Source: Bolinopsis microptera
Lineage: Eukaryota; Ctenophora; Tentaculata; Lobata; Bolinopsidae
Direction of reading: 5' to 3'
Length of the DNA: 58,500 nucleotides
Assembly (NCBI RefSeq): GCF_026151205.1
Contig: NC_087076.1
Coordinates: 16,082,419-16,140,918 of the forward strand
In this document: positions 23,301 through 30,003 of the stretch, in pieces
Position numbering within the stretch: position 1 is the stretch's first letter
How the letters are laid out: each line of letters begins with the position of its first letter
The notes under the pieces: generated by a model
Database searches by the model: none
The model's input: only the letters and a program-made list of their open reading frames with translations
What the model was told of the DNA's origin: nothing
Program-made: the position numbers and the translations under genes

Positions 23301-26285
23301 GGGAAAGAAGACGGCTGCTTTCCTGAGATATCAAGGAGAAGTAGATCTGGAACTGACCGGAATAACAGAAACTCTTGTTGGTTGCAACACTACTCCTGAT
23401 GGCTACGCGTTATCTGTAAGTTGGTTCGAAACTTGTGTTATGATTCAAACGTATCTTAAAGCATTACTTTTGCTTCCACATAGCGTTTTGATTATTGCCT
23501 ACAATAATTCACTCGAAAATGATCTCTTTTAATTTTGATAATTTCTCTCTGCAGGTGAAATACTCGGTAAACTACATTAACCTTGCTAAACATGATTATC
23601 TGGACTTGGAAGATTTACAACAAAAGATCACTATATCTGATGGAGACAATACCAATAAACGAGCTGCTTCTTGGGAATTTGATTCAATCGTAATTGCTTG
23701 GGACTTGGAATGCCCGCTGGGAGCTCCTGCTTTCAAGGATCAGTGTGGTTTGTAAATTTAGTGATATTATAGTAGCTCCTTTTTTCAGCTCAGGACGCTT
23801 TAGTTATGTTTCATTAATTTTTACGGGAAGACACTGATATTTACTATTTCAACGTACCCTAATGTGTTATCCCTCTCTCAGTTGAGTGTCCTGCGGGATA
23901 TTTTTCGACCGGTACAGCGTGCGTAGCGTGTCCTAAGGGTGAATACCAGTATGAGGCAGGTAAAACCTACTGTATAGCCTGTCCTGGTGATGAGACTACC
24001 CCCGGAACTGCCTCTGCAAAGTCTGATGAATGTGGAGGTAGGGTTACAATCACTTTACTTCTTCTTAAACATATTTCATTCTCACTACTTGCTGCTCAAT
24101 GGTATCCATCTCTCGTTATCCCGCTATAATTTCTCGTAATCTCGCTATAAATTAATGATTGTACAATACAAATCTACATCAAGGTAAATTATTTAAACCC
24201 CTTACTCCCTCTCAGTTTCGTGCAGAGTCCCTAATGTGAGCAACGGATCCACTTACCCACTTGGAGACAGTACCATAACAAATGGTATCGGAGTAACTGT
24301 TAAGTGTGACTCCAATTTCTCTCCTCCATATGGTAGCGATGACACGTTCTCTTGTGACCAGTTTGCAGCCTTGGACGATCCTGAAGGCTTTTGTCACGGT
24401 TGGTTTCTAGATAACTAAGTTGTGGGATTTCTTATTGGGGACTCAGAAAGCGTGGCTTCTTATTAATGATTCTTTGCTTCCGTAGATTTCTTAAGAATGT
24501 TAATTGCTAACCATGGTTTATTTTTCAGAGGTCTGTTATGTACCGGCAGCTATGGTCTCAGATAACCACTTGAGCATAACAGCAGCCACCAGTTACATTC
24601 CTGGGGAGACTTTCGATGTCGAATGTGTTGAAGGGTACACCCTTAAGAGCACATCAAACCCCAACATTGAGTATATCTCCTATAGGTGTGACGACGGTGA
24701 GCTGATGGAAACCTCAGCTGGTCTCTGTGAGAAGGACGGTCTGTCCGGTGGTTTGATAGTTGTGATTGTGATCCTGGTCATCATCTTCCTCCTCATTCTC
24801 TGTTGTATCCCACTCTGCTGCTTCTACATGAAGAAGAAAAAGGAGGAGGAATATCAAGATAGTGAACAAGATGTAGAGATGAGGCCTGAGAGTGCCTTTA
24901 GTTGCAGCAAGCATGTTATTGTTAGGGGTAAAGACGACTCTGGAGCACAGATTGGCAATAGTAACCCCTTCAAGGTGTCCGGATTCAACGACTACATCAG
25001 AGGCATGGCAATCAATAAAAACGAGGGCTTCATCAAGGAATTCAGGAGCATCTGTGTGGGAAGTGACACAAAGAAGATCGTATCTCAGTTAACGGAGAAT
25101 TACGATAAGAACAGATATGGAACCATCACAACATATGACCACTCCCGAGTCAGACTCCTGAAGATAAACAACGATCTCAACTCTGACTATATCAACGCCA
25201 GTTACATAAACGGATACGTCACCCCGAATGCTTACATCGCCACTCAAGGTCCTCTAGATAACACAGTGAACGACTTCTGGAGGATGGTATGGGAGCAGAA
25301 CGTCTCCTCTGTGGTGATGCTGACAAACCTAGAACAAGGCGGCCAGAAGAAGAGCGTCAAGTACTGGCCTGATGAATCTGTGGAGCAGTACGGAGTTGTT
25401 AAAGTCACCAAACAGTCTGAGAACAAGTTCCCAGGATTCCTGGTCAGAGAGCTCAAGTTAGAAGTGGAGGGATCCACCAGGACCGTCCTGCAGTTCCACT
25501 ACACAGAGTGGCCCGATGTAGGGTACCCAGTGGAAGTCAAGTTCCTTACCTTCCTCTACTACATCAGATACATGAGACAGGACTCCAAGAAGCCGCTAGT
25601 CGTGCACTGCAGTGCTGGCGCTGGGTGGACTGGAGTCTTCGTCGGTATGGACTTTACACTGGACCGACTAACTAAAGAGGACACTATTGATGTGCTGGGA
25701 TGTGTAAACAGTATGAGACAGCAGAGGTCCGCTATGGTTCAGAACGAGCCTCAATACATTTACCTTCACAAACTCCTGCTAGACTCTGTCAACAGTTCCA
25801 ACTTCAACCGACTCAGAGCTAATCGATTTAGATCAAGTAAGTTTCTCATACACAAATAATCAACTTCTTCACTGCAGTAACACGTAGATAAATAGTAGGC
25901 AGTAGAAAGGGAGACACTTTGACGTTCCGACTGAATTAGAGTAAGCAAGCGATATCTAGCGTAATTTGTGTGCTAGAAAGTTCGTTGTTTGATGTAATTA
26001 CTTAGGAGACCATTCTGAATTCAAGGAAAGATATATGTTATTAATATACGAAAGTCAAATCTCACATTTACACGCCCTTTAAGTTAGATAAATTGAAGCT
26101 CATCTTCCTTTAAATAAGCACTCTGCAATCTAAATAAACTTCAACTTTAGTTCTAATCAATTATATGATATTTATATTCCCTGCATGAACACTCGATATT
26201 AATTATTATATTTTCAGATCTGGAGGGTGCTATATTCGTTAACGAAGGAGCGAATGGAATTAACGAGTACGAAGCTGGAATTTGA
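1756..26285 (+). CDS. Giant Ig/CCP/GCC2-GCC3 receptor with one cytoplasmic PTP (pseudophosphatase) domain, 5' incomplete
   Basis: Thirty exons chain in matching splice phases (9,688 coding nt, ~3,220 residues). Domain order: 12 Ig (1756-11528), CCP (11685-11903), unassigned domain X (12201-12587), GCC2/GCC3 (12730-12876), CCP (19185-19346), ~10 Ig (19461-22860), two CCP-like units (about 22860-23220), second X (23220-23747), GCC2/GCC3 (23882-24037), two CCP (24216-24740), one membrane helix (24751-24830), a Lys/Glu-rich juxtamembrane stretch and one PTP domain. It is a type I plasma-membrane receptor; Ig and CCP domains suggest protein-protein recognition outside the cell. Known receptor PTPs such as LAR combine Ig with FN3 and two PTP domains, so this architecture is unlike them. 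The signature motif reads HCSAGAGWTG, with Trp for the catalytic Arg. It may be one gene or two tandem ones: the splice 12876 to 19184 is in phase and repeats the GCC2-CCP order seen at the 3' end, favouring one. One frame break is at about 10343. Confidence 0.8.
2330..2395 (+). repeat. Short CACGTG-rich repeat just after an Ig exon
   Basis: GACACGTGGTTT-type words recur five times in about 65 bases. Each contains the palindrome CACGTG or its ACGTGG variant. It lies in the intron after Ig domain 1. Confidence 0.7.
2577..3015. repeat. Intron satellite: three ~45-bp repeats followed by a TGCTAATATA array
   Basis: The word AAAGCTGGTAACT with its flank AATATGACAATTT occurs three times at about 2577-2690. 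It is followed by some 320 bases of repeated (A)TATGCTAAT words, becoming a near-perfect 10-bp TGCTAATATA array at about 2890-3010. The array ends about 30 bases before the next exon. Confidence 0.85.
3040..3475 (+). CDS. Receptor exons for Ig domain 2 (3040-3155, 3301-3475)
   Basis: The Ig core is visible as ATMSCLT, ISWYKDG and DAGVYQCKA. Donors are ATC/GTAAGT and G/GTCAGT; the acceptor of the second exon is CTCAG. The Ig is entered in phase 1 and split in phase 0. Confidence 0.88.
4047..4512 (+). CDS. Receptor exons for Ig domain 3 (4047-4195, 4377-4512)
   Basis: The start at 4047 after CCCACAG is chosen because it restores phase with the exon ending at 3475. The core residues are TLLCVG and DTYNCRFG; the usual Trp is not obvious. 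Donors are AGT/GTAAGT and G/GTAAGC. Confidence 0.83.
4930..5356 (+). CDS. Receptor exons for Ig domain 4 (4930-5079, 5219-5356)
   Basis: VTLTCTS, TTTWVKE and DAGIYQCSM give the Cys-Trp-Cys core. The first exon ends in phase 1 (GCA G/GTACAT), unlike the other Ig pairs. An acceptor-like decoy (TTAACCCTTTAGAAA) is duplicated about 90 bases before the real acceptor at 5218. Confidence 0.83.
5357..6609 (+). other. Receptor intron, no gene seen
   Basis: A 1.25 kb AT-rich intron. I see no ORF with family resemblance and no clear repeat. Confidence 0.6.
6610..6991 (+). CDS. Receptor exons for Ig domain 5 (6610-6731, 6844-6991)
   Basis: LILSCLI, IRWKKDG and NSGEYLCEA form the Ig core. The exons have TTCAG and CTCAG acceptors and GTGAGT donors. 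The pair is phase 1 outside and phase 0 inside, like Ig 2. Confidence 0.88.
6992..8472 (+). other. Receptor intron with a hairpin and T-rich low-complexity DNA
   Basis: A 1.48 kb intron. From about 7100 to 7275 it is simple TTTA/TATTTATT sequence. A perfect-stem hairpin follows at 7281-7339. The remainder shows nothing recognisable. Confidence 0.6.
7281..7339 (+). other. 24-bp-stem, 11-nt-loop hairpin (miRNA-precursor-sized)
   Basis: The arms 7281-7304 and 7316-7339 are reverse complements over 24 positions, with only one T:G wobble. The loop is 7305-7315. The total length is 59 nt and it is transcribed in sense with the receptor pre-mRNA. It could be an intronic miRNA-type precursor, a hairpin RNA or a tiny MITE. 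The sequence cannot tell which. Confidence 0.75.
8473..8987 (+). CDS. Receptor exons for Ig domain 6 and start of Ig 7 (8473-8639, 8775-8987)
   Basis: ATLSCST, ITWEKNE and LGVYRCKAE give Ig 6. The second exon runs on into the N-terminal half of Ig 7 (ending LINDKE), so here two domains share an exon. The donor at 8987 (GAG/GTTTTT) is weak. It is chosen because it is in phase with the acceptor at 9127. Confidence 0.8.
9128..10463 (+). CDS. Receptor multi-Ig exon (rest of Ig 7, Ig 8-10, first half of Ig 11), with a frame break
   Basis: The exon opens ATIKWYKEG in phase with 8987. It encodes three further complete Ig domains: cores VTMYCMY...LYKCS; AMITCTF...PFKCH; FTFICQY...PYICS. Introns that split earlier Ig domains are absent. 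The frame that is open from 9128 hits TGA at 10373, but the -1 frame carries an obvious Ig half (WLTCTV, VSWYTKEDG) up to a donor at 10463. That half joins in phase to the exon at 10581. So the reading frame changes once, between about 10343 and 10356. Confidence 0.78.
10581..10750 (+). CDS. Receptor exon, second half of Ig 11
   Basis: The acceptor AAACAG/T at 10580 is chosen because it completes the codon left at 10463 and leaves an open frame through INGLDYYKD and REFTCKQT. A nearer AG at 10619 would not keep phase. The donor is G/GTGAGT. Confidence 0.72.
10997..11528 (+). CDS. Receptor exons for Ig domain 12 (10997-11142, 11402-11528)
   Basis: LTVTCST and MGDYNCEIK mark the two Ig cysteines. 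The donor of the first exon is AAT/GTGAGT and of the second A/GTAAGT. This is the last Ig of the first module. Confidence 0.85.
11685..11903 (+). CDS. Receptor exon, CCP/sushi-like domain
   Basis: The exon encodes about 73 residues with a CCP-like cysteine series: RCEDL, LICST, TCTYTCSG, TTTCRDTGYW and a final PSC. The YW near the last cysteine stands in the usual CCP Trp position. Extra cysteines make it atypical. It is a phase 1-1 exon, freely insertable between others. Confidence 0.72.
12201..12587 (+). CDS. Receptor exon, unassigned domain X, copy 1
   Basis: A single 129-residue phase 1-1 exon between a CCP and a GCC2/GCC3 repeat. Predicted pattern by eye: strand (YKAVMVVTFG), helix (EIFNFITEQKFRDLD), strand (CKIKWLIES), helix/acidic segment (PDDLLEVRTAERS, VEEEEDADES), ending FLVECPAGSG. 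A second copy with the same neighbours and start pattern lies at 23220-23747. I do not recognise the family. The alternating pattern could fit a ferredoxin-like fold such as SEA, which is speculation. Confidence 0.7.
12730..12876 (+). CDS. Receptor exon, GCC2/GCC3 (ephrin-receptor-like) cysteine repeat
   Basis: The motif CGVGTYSTNQDCVSCPVGSY...CKSCSNGKST...CL is the GCC2/GCC3 pattern (C-x-x-G-x-Y/F ... C-x-x-C-P-x-G-x-Y ... C-x-x-C). Phase 1 at both ends. It is paralogous to the exon at 23882-24037. Confidence 0.9.
13241..13272 (-). other. 13-bp-stem hairpin directly after the stop of copy A
   Basis: GAAAACATAGAAT, a CCCT loop and ATTCTATGTTTTC form a perfect 13-bp stem at 13242-13271. The minus-strand stop codon (13273-13275) is immediately upstream, and a minus-strand AATAAA lies at about 13192-13197. 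A near-identical hairpin lies after copy C (about 17350-17380). It may be a 3'-UTR stem-loop. Confidence 0.75.
13317..14216 (-). CDS. Nested secreted galactose-binding-like/CCP protein, copy A
   Basis: Three exons on the minus strand: 14216-14162, 14042-13614 and 13505-13317. Exon 1 encodes a signal peptide (MTYLLLLLLMAPLSAES). Exon 2 encodes ~143 residues starting HYILSATCDDRMKVYVDG and containing TWRCSKDE, FDDSTWESA and WIWTKD. This is the style of galactose-binding-like (jelly-roll) domains in which a DDSxW and a WIWT motif recur. Exon 3 is a CCP: CTRLDVSW, VRVICG, VQCREG, DPDCRRS. All junctions are phase 1 with good GTAAG/GTGAG donors. If the last donor is not used, translation ends 14 codons later at 13273, just before a hairpin. 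Product: probably a small secreted glycan- or protein-binding factor. The function is unknown. Confidence 0.8.
14410..14576. repeat. Dispersed ~165-bp repeat, inverted relative to 30956-31125
   Basis: The stretch from ATATATATGGATCCGTACCAT to AAAAAATTGGCC matches the reverse complement of 30956-31125 with few differences. The ORF over it is not protein-coding. It lies between nested copies A and B. Confidence 0.85.
15187..15791 (-). pseudogene. Nested galactose-binding-like gene, copy B, lacking the CCP exon
   Basis: Exon 1 (15791-15737) encodes the signal peptide MTYMLLLLLMAPLSAAWS. Exon 2 (15618-15187) is an intact 144-residue domain with TWRCSKDE, FDESTWEIA and WIWTKD, and keeps its GTAAGT donor. 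No CCP exon follows before copy A's first exon. In its place is duplicated spacer DNA. It may be a decaying copy. It may also splice in phase (1-1) into copy A's exon 2 or 3 and give a two-domain or chimeric protein. Reading through the donor gives about 29 more residues to a stop near 15101. Confidence 0.65.
16118..17340. repeat. Duplicated spacer blocks between nested copies
   Basis: Words such as CCTTATACTACTGGTCATTCG, GAACAGCTACATTTAT and ATTGTGCAGACGGATATTATAT occur at both 16118-16400 and 16937-17200. Related copies lie at 14959-15075 and 18947-19145. They show that the nested gene and its spacer were copied as one unit more than once. Confidence 0.8.
17350..17381 (-). other. Hairpin after copy C, paralogous to 13241-13272
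   Basis: GAAAACATAAAAT and ATTCTATGTTTTC flank CCCT. The stem is the same as after copy A except for one mismatched pair. It lies at the same distance downstream of the CCP exon. Confidence 0.72.
17429..18316 (-). CDS. Nested secreted galactose-binding-like/CCP protein, copy C
   Basis: Exons on the minus strand: 18316-18262 (signal peptide MTYMLLLLLMAPLSAAWS), 18151-17735 (galactose-binding-like domain with CDDYMKVYVDGEEQ, TWRCSKDE, FDDSTWESA, WIWSKG) and 17617-17429 (CCP with CTELDVSW, VRVICGG, VQCREG, DPDCRRS). All exons are intact and join in phase 1. This is the first copy along the minus strand. The exon 2 tail is shorter than in copies A and B (KGTTQLANC). It is likely a secreted binding protein, like copy A. 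Confidence 0.8.
19185..19346 (+). CDS. Receptor exon, CCP domain after the nested cluster
   Basis: CEVGTVMFG, AGYRVEANTNIVTTCDQGYF, VTHTCG and QFC follow the CCP spacing. It starts in phase 1 after CCAG and ends A/GTGAGT. The GCC2/GCC3-then-CCP order matches exons 23882-24398. Confidence 0.83.
19461..19855 (+). CDS. Receptor exons for Ig domain 13 (19461-19629, 19764-19855)
   Basis: YSLTCQY, LTWYRDN and SAEYSCKLG form the Ig core. The intron splits the domain in phase 2. Confidence 0.86.
19862..19980 (+). repeat. Tandem ~22-bp ACACGTGTTAACTTTTA repeat
   Basis: Five units of (C/A)ACACGTGTTAAC(A/T)TTTA(C/T)CT lie straight after the Ig 13 exon. Each unit contains the palindromes ACACGTGT and GTTAAC. 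The other CACGTG-rich block of this gene (2330-2395) sits in the same position, after an Ig exon. Confidence 0.85.
20046..20531 (+). CDS. Receptor exons for Ig domain 14 (20046-20170, 20378-20531)
   Basis: YTFTCAG and DISITCEFIY mark the two cysteines of a divergent Ig. The donors GTTCGT are weaker than elsewhere, but both keep phase. Confidence 0.75.
20684..23415 (+). CDS. Receptor 2.7 kb exon: about eight Ig domains, two CCP-like units, start of domain X
   Basis: One uninterrupted exon of ~910 residues. Ig cores in order: HDIECEM...DYYCLG; VKFECLV...EYFCEG; ATFVCKA...IYYCVA; VEISCVV...NFACTA; a Cys-free Ig-like unit ending GRYYYELNV; LTLICVL...GYSCSA; a degenerate unit (about 22310-22540); TELQCTA...VTITCTV. 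Then CCP (CYAVYDLDDG, ASVKCNDGF, YRCSGGALW, PPRC), a second CCP-like unit (CPTIAPISA to FQFC) and the first half of X (ITPYSKSVTVTVTYG). The acceptor is CCAG at 20683 and the donor TCT/GTAAGT at 23415. Compared with the two-exon Ig units upstream, this exon has lost its introns. Confidence 0.85.
23555..23747 (+). CDS. Receptor exon, second half of domain X copy 2
   Basis: This exon continues X with VKYSVNYINLAKHDYLDLEDLQ (strand then acidic helix) and ends FDSIVIAWDLECPLG. X copy 1 is one exon but copy 2 is split here in phase 0. The donor is G/GTTTGT. Confidence 0.78.
23882..24037 (+). CDS. Receptor exon, GCC2/GCC3 repeat, copy 2
   Basis: ECPAGYFSTGTACVACPKGEYQ...CIACPGDETT...DEC fits the GCC2/GCC3 pattern. 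Acceptor CTCAG; phase 1-1. Confidence 0.9.
24216..24398 (+). CDS. Receptor exon, membrane-proximal CCP 1
   Basis: SCRVPNVSNGSTYP, VTVKCDSNF, FSCDQF and GFC give four cysteines in CCP spacing. N-NGS is a possible N-glycosylation site. Donor G/GTTGGT. Confidence 0.82.
24529..25836 (+). CDS. Receptor exon: CCP 2, transmembrane helix and degenerate PTP domain
   Basis: The exon begins with a CCP (EVCYVPAAM, FDVECVEGY, YRCDDGELM, GLC). A ~26-residue hydrophobic helix from GLIVVIVILV follows, then KKKKEEEY and a complete classical PTP fold. Motifs in order: YDKNRYGTI, DYINASYINGY, YIATQGPL, DFWRMVWEQN, HYTEWPDVGYP (WPD loop with its Asp), VVHCSAGAGWTG and QQRSAMVQNEPQY (Q loop intact). The active-site Cys is TGC at 25608-25610. 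The invariant Arg of HCx5R is replaced by Trp (TGG, 25626-25628). Loss of that Arg normally abolishes phosphate binding and catalysis, so the domain is probably a pseudophosphatase or phosphotyrosine reader. Confidence 0.92.
26218..26285 (+). CDS. Receptor terminal exon
   Basis: After TTTTCAG the exon adds ~22 residues (NLEGAIFVNEG...NEYEAGI) and a TGA stop, in phase with the donor TCAA/GTAAGT at 25836. There is no second PTP domain. Confidence 0.75.
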
Positions 26286-27499
26286 GAGTTGCCAGCCCCA
26301 GTCTCTCTTGACTTAGCACACTTTAGCTCAAAACCGTGACCCCGGTAGACCTCCGGTGAAATATAATGGACACACCCGCGACTCAATAAGTAGAAACTTG
26401 ACAAAAAGTACGTGTCATAGAGCGAGCAACAAAACAAGTAGAAATTGTTGTTGCCGGACTTCTCAGAGTTTTATTATTTGTATGATAGTTTTAGTTGTAG
26501 CTTCTTTTTTGTTGAAGAAGAAAATGAATTTGTGTGTTTATTTTTTAGTGTATAATACAGTTTAATATGATACGATGTCTTTTATATTATCATTTTCAGA
26601 AGTGAATAGTACTGTAATTATTGCATTTAAATTATTTATTGCTTTAACTAAGTTTTATATATGTATAACGGGTTGAACTTTGTAAATTATCATTAACTTA
26701 ACCAGGAAGATGTATTATATCTACAACCAGAGATGTTTTTCTACGTATGTTAAAGTGTTATGTGAACTGTTAGATAACCACGGTAACAATTAACTAAACG
26801 TCCCCGGATGGTTACTGTATTGATGATATTAGATTCTAGATTTCCAACATACAGTCGTTTCAATTTGTGAAGTATGGAATATGGATCGCAGAAATTCTGC
26901 TTGTTTGTTTAGTTTCAGTCGCTACACGCGTCCAGATACCTGCTCATTTTAAAAGAACAGGTCGTTCTGTTGTAGTAATCTACAGCTCTTTTTGTTCGGA
27001 ACAAAGGAAATCAAATTTAAAGAAGCAATCTAGAAGTTAATGAGAAGTCATGAAACAAAGGAGATTTGCCCCTTTGAAGGGATCTCAAGAATAAACACAT
27101 CAGCAAATAAATACGTCAGCTAAGAAACGTCAACAATATTAAGACAAGCTTTTTATACAAATTATACGGTCTTTCGTATAAATGATGTACGAGTAATAGT
27201 ATCTCCGGTCAAGGTGTTCGACATTTGAATTTACACCGACTTATTCATAACAATAACACTAACAAACTGCTAGTGCTATTGCCCTAACACTATCCTCAAC
27301 CCTGTAAACCCAAAGACATTGTTTAAACTGGCAGCGAGCAAAATTTCGTTTCCTACTTCAAATATCTAATTTAACAAAGTGTAAATAGCACCAAACTTTA
27401 TGATCTCAAATGTATAAACATTCATATGGAACCTTGTTGGATTGAAAGCGCTTTAACTAGCGTCCCAGTCTGACTTCTATCTTACACACCTCTCCTTCA
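26286..27499. other. Gap between convergent receptor and actin genes
   Basis: Probably holds the 3' UTRs of both genes. No ORF of interest was seen. A plus-strand AATAAA occurs near 27090. Nothing else can be supported. Confidence 0.5.
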
Positions 27500-30003
27500 T
27501 TATAAACACTTCCTATGCACTATTCTAGGACCATGTTCATCATACTCCTGACTTGAGATCCACTGACACGCAAAGGAAGACAAGGAGGCAAGGATAGAAG
27601 CTCCCCTCCACACCATATACTGCCGTTTCTCCCACTCTGTGATGTTGACGGTCACTGTGGCGGGGAGGAGGGAACACAGCTCTCTTTTTACCCGATATCC
27701 CATACCCGGCAGCATGCTCGTTCCGCCTGGGAGGGGTTGTAGGTTATTGGGGTGACTTATTCCCTACTTTAACCGGTCGATTGTGACTTATGCGTTCAAT
27801 TTGAACGAACAACGAATGAGTTTACGTACCAAAATTCATGTGTCTTCAGAACACAAATGTGTTTTGACTTTGAGTATGATATGAGTTAAAATATAATATG
27901 AGTTAAATTTAATTATAATAGTAAACAGTACTGACAATCATCACAATTTTTTAAGCATTACCTGAAAGGACGATATTCTTATAAAACTCAGCCCGAAGGT
28001 CGATATCACACTTTGAAACAGAGTCGTATATCAGCTTGTGTATCCCCTCACTTTCAGCACCGATCAGGGAGGGGTTAAATAAACATTCCGGACATTCGTA
28101 CCTCTCTCGTCCTGGTGGAAACAGGTATTAGCTGACTCAGTTAAAGAAAAAGCGTTAATATAGCTGACTGCGCCAGACTATAAAAAGTTTGATTTGGCAT
28201 TGATTGACGATGTCAATTCCTTCCAGTTTGTAGCTTTGCTACAATCTCGTCGTGGCTATGAGAAGCATTATTTCATATGCGGCGCGGCCCACTACACACT
28301 ATAGTGCATTACGCTACAAAATTTGGCAGCTTGACATTTGACATGGACAATAGTCTTTTCATTTTGACAAACAATAAGTTAAAAATTTATTTATTTTTAA
28401 GGTAGTCGTTTGACTTTAGCGAAACGGTCATCGCTGGTTTATTTGAAAGTCTTCATTAAGTAAAAGTGCTTACCAATAGTGACGATCTGGCCGTCAGGAA
28501 GCTCGTACCTTCTTTCTATCGGGAGCTCTGGAAGCTCGTCTTCGTACGGTTTATCTAAAGCTACGTAGCAGTGCTCTTCCTGCGAGTCGGTCATAGTATC
28601 AATCAGTTTTATTATATACTGACAGGATTTTCAGGAATTTTTGCACATTGATCTTGGCAACCACTTGTATTATCTACTCACCTTGGCAACCACCATGGCA
28701 ACCAATTGTACTTACTTACCTTAATTTGCCGGACGATCTCTAGCTCTCCTCCGGTGACGAAGTTAAAACCTCGCTGTCGCATCAACATTGTGAGATAAGA
28801 AGTCAAGTCTCTACCGGCTATGTTCTTTCTCAGTACTGCGTGCGGCAAGGAATATCCTAGGGGAGATTAATATACAGCTATATGATTATGAATAATAGTT
28901 TGTTGATAGAGGATGGTAGAGTATATCCACCAAGTATACTTCTTCTTTAAGTGCAGAAAGATGATGTAGCCTTAATTTTCCTACAACTATAATAATTGAC
29001 ACCAAGCACTATTTAGCCGAGGATATTTTTATAAACATGAAACATCGCGACAGCTTCTTTTTGTCAAAACTAAATTCTCTAATGGCAATTCAACGTTTCA
29101 TATTGAAAATACTAAATTAGATTTGTTCAAATATTATGTAATAATATTATTCATATAACATAATATTCCAATATTATGTGCACCAACCCTCGTAGATAGG
29201 GATGCTGTGAGATACTCCGTCCCCAACATCCAGCACAATTCCAGTAGTTCTCCCGGTACAATAAAGTGCCATCTGTGCCTGGATTGCAACGTACCTGTGG
29301 TTTAGTAGTGTGATATACCATATACCGATTTGGTTGAGAGTCAAGGTCAATATTTTGAAGTTGTGAAATCTTGCATTGTATAATTGTCGCCATGTGACTA
29401 GCATCATTGATAAAATTAGTTTGAATATTCTTTTTCTTGGGAGAAATGAATGATTTAAGGGCTTAAACGTAAATGTTAGGCTGGCAAAAATTAATCTCTT
29501 CTAATCCGGATTAGAAGAGACTACACAACTAAATTTACTAAATTATTACATGATTATTTGTATTACACAACTAAATTTACATGGCAGGAGTTCTAAATCC
29601 CTCGAACATGATCTCGGTCATTTGTTCTCTAGACTCCTTAGGGTTGAGAGCAGTCTCGGTCAGGAACACAGGATGAGATTGAGGGGACACTCTTAACACG
29701 TTATAGAACACTTCGTCCCACACCTGCAGACAAACTGTCAGTTTTGTAGAGACACAAATTAATCACTATCTCGTAATGTTATTGCTTTATTGCAATAGAA
29801 ATTGTAAAACTATGTACGTTGTACATTGTACAGGCCATTGAAAATGACAGGTAATTGACAAATAATTACAACACAGAAAATATGGCAGATTACGGGATTA
29901 CCTCTGTCATGGCGTCCCAATCAGTCACTATGCCGTGCTCCAAGGGGTGGATCAACTTCAACACTCCTCGCTTTGCCAGAGCATCGTCTCCAAAATACGC
30001 TGA
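27500..30003 (-). CDS. Actin exons 3-9 (residues ~51-373)
   Basis: Seven clustered exons with short introns, e.g. an exon ending at donor G/GTAATG at 27962. The last exon carries [11 protein letters not shown], a variable stretch ([20 protein letters not shown]), [20 protein letters not shown] and the TAA stop at 27500-27502. Exon 4 ends inside the Met codon of PAM/Y, which is completed by exon 5. Confidence 0.93.
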
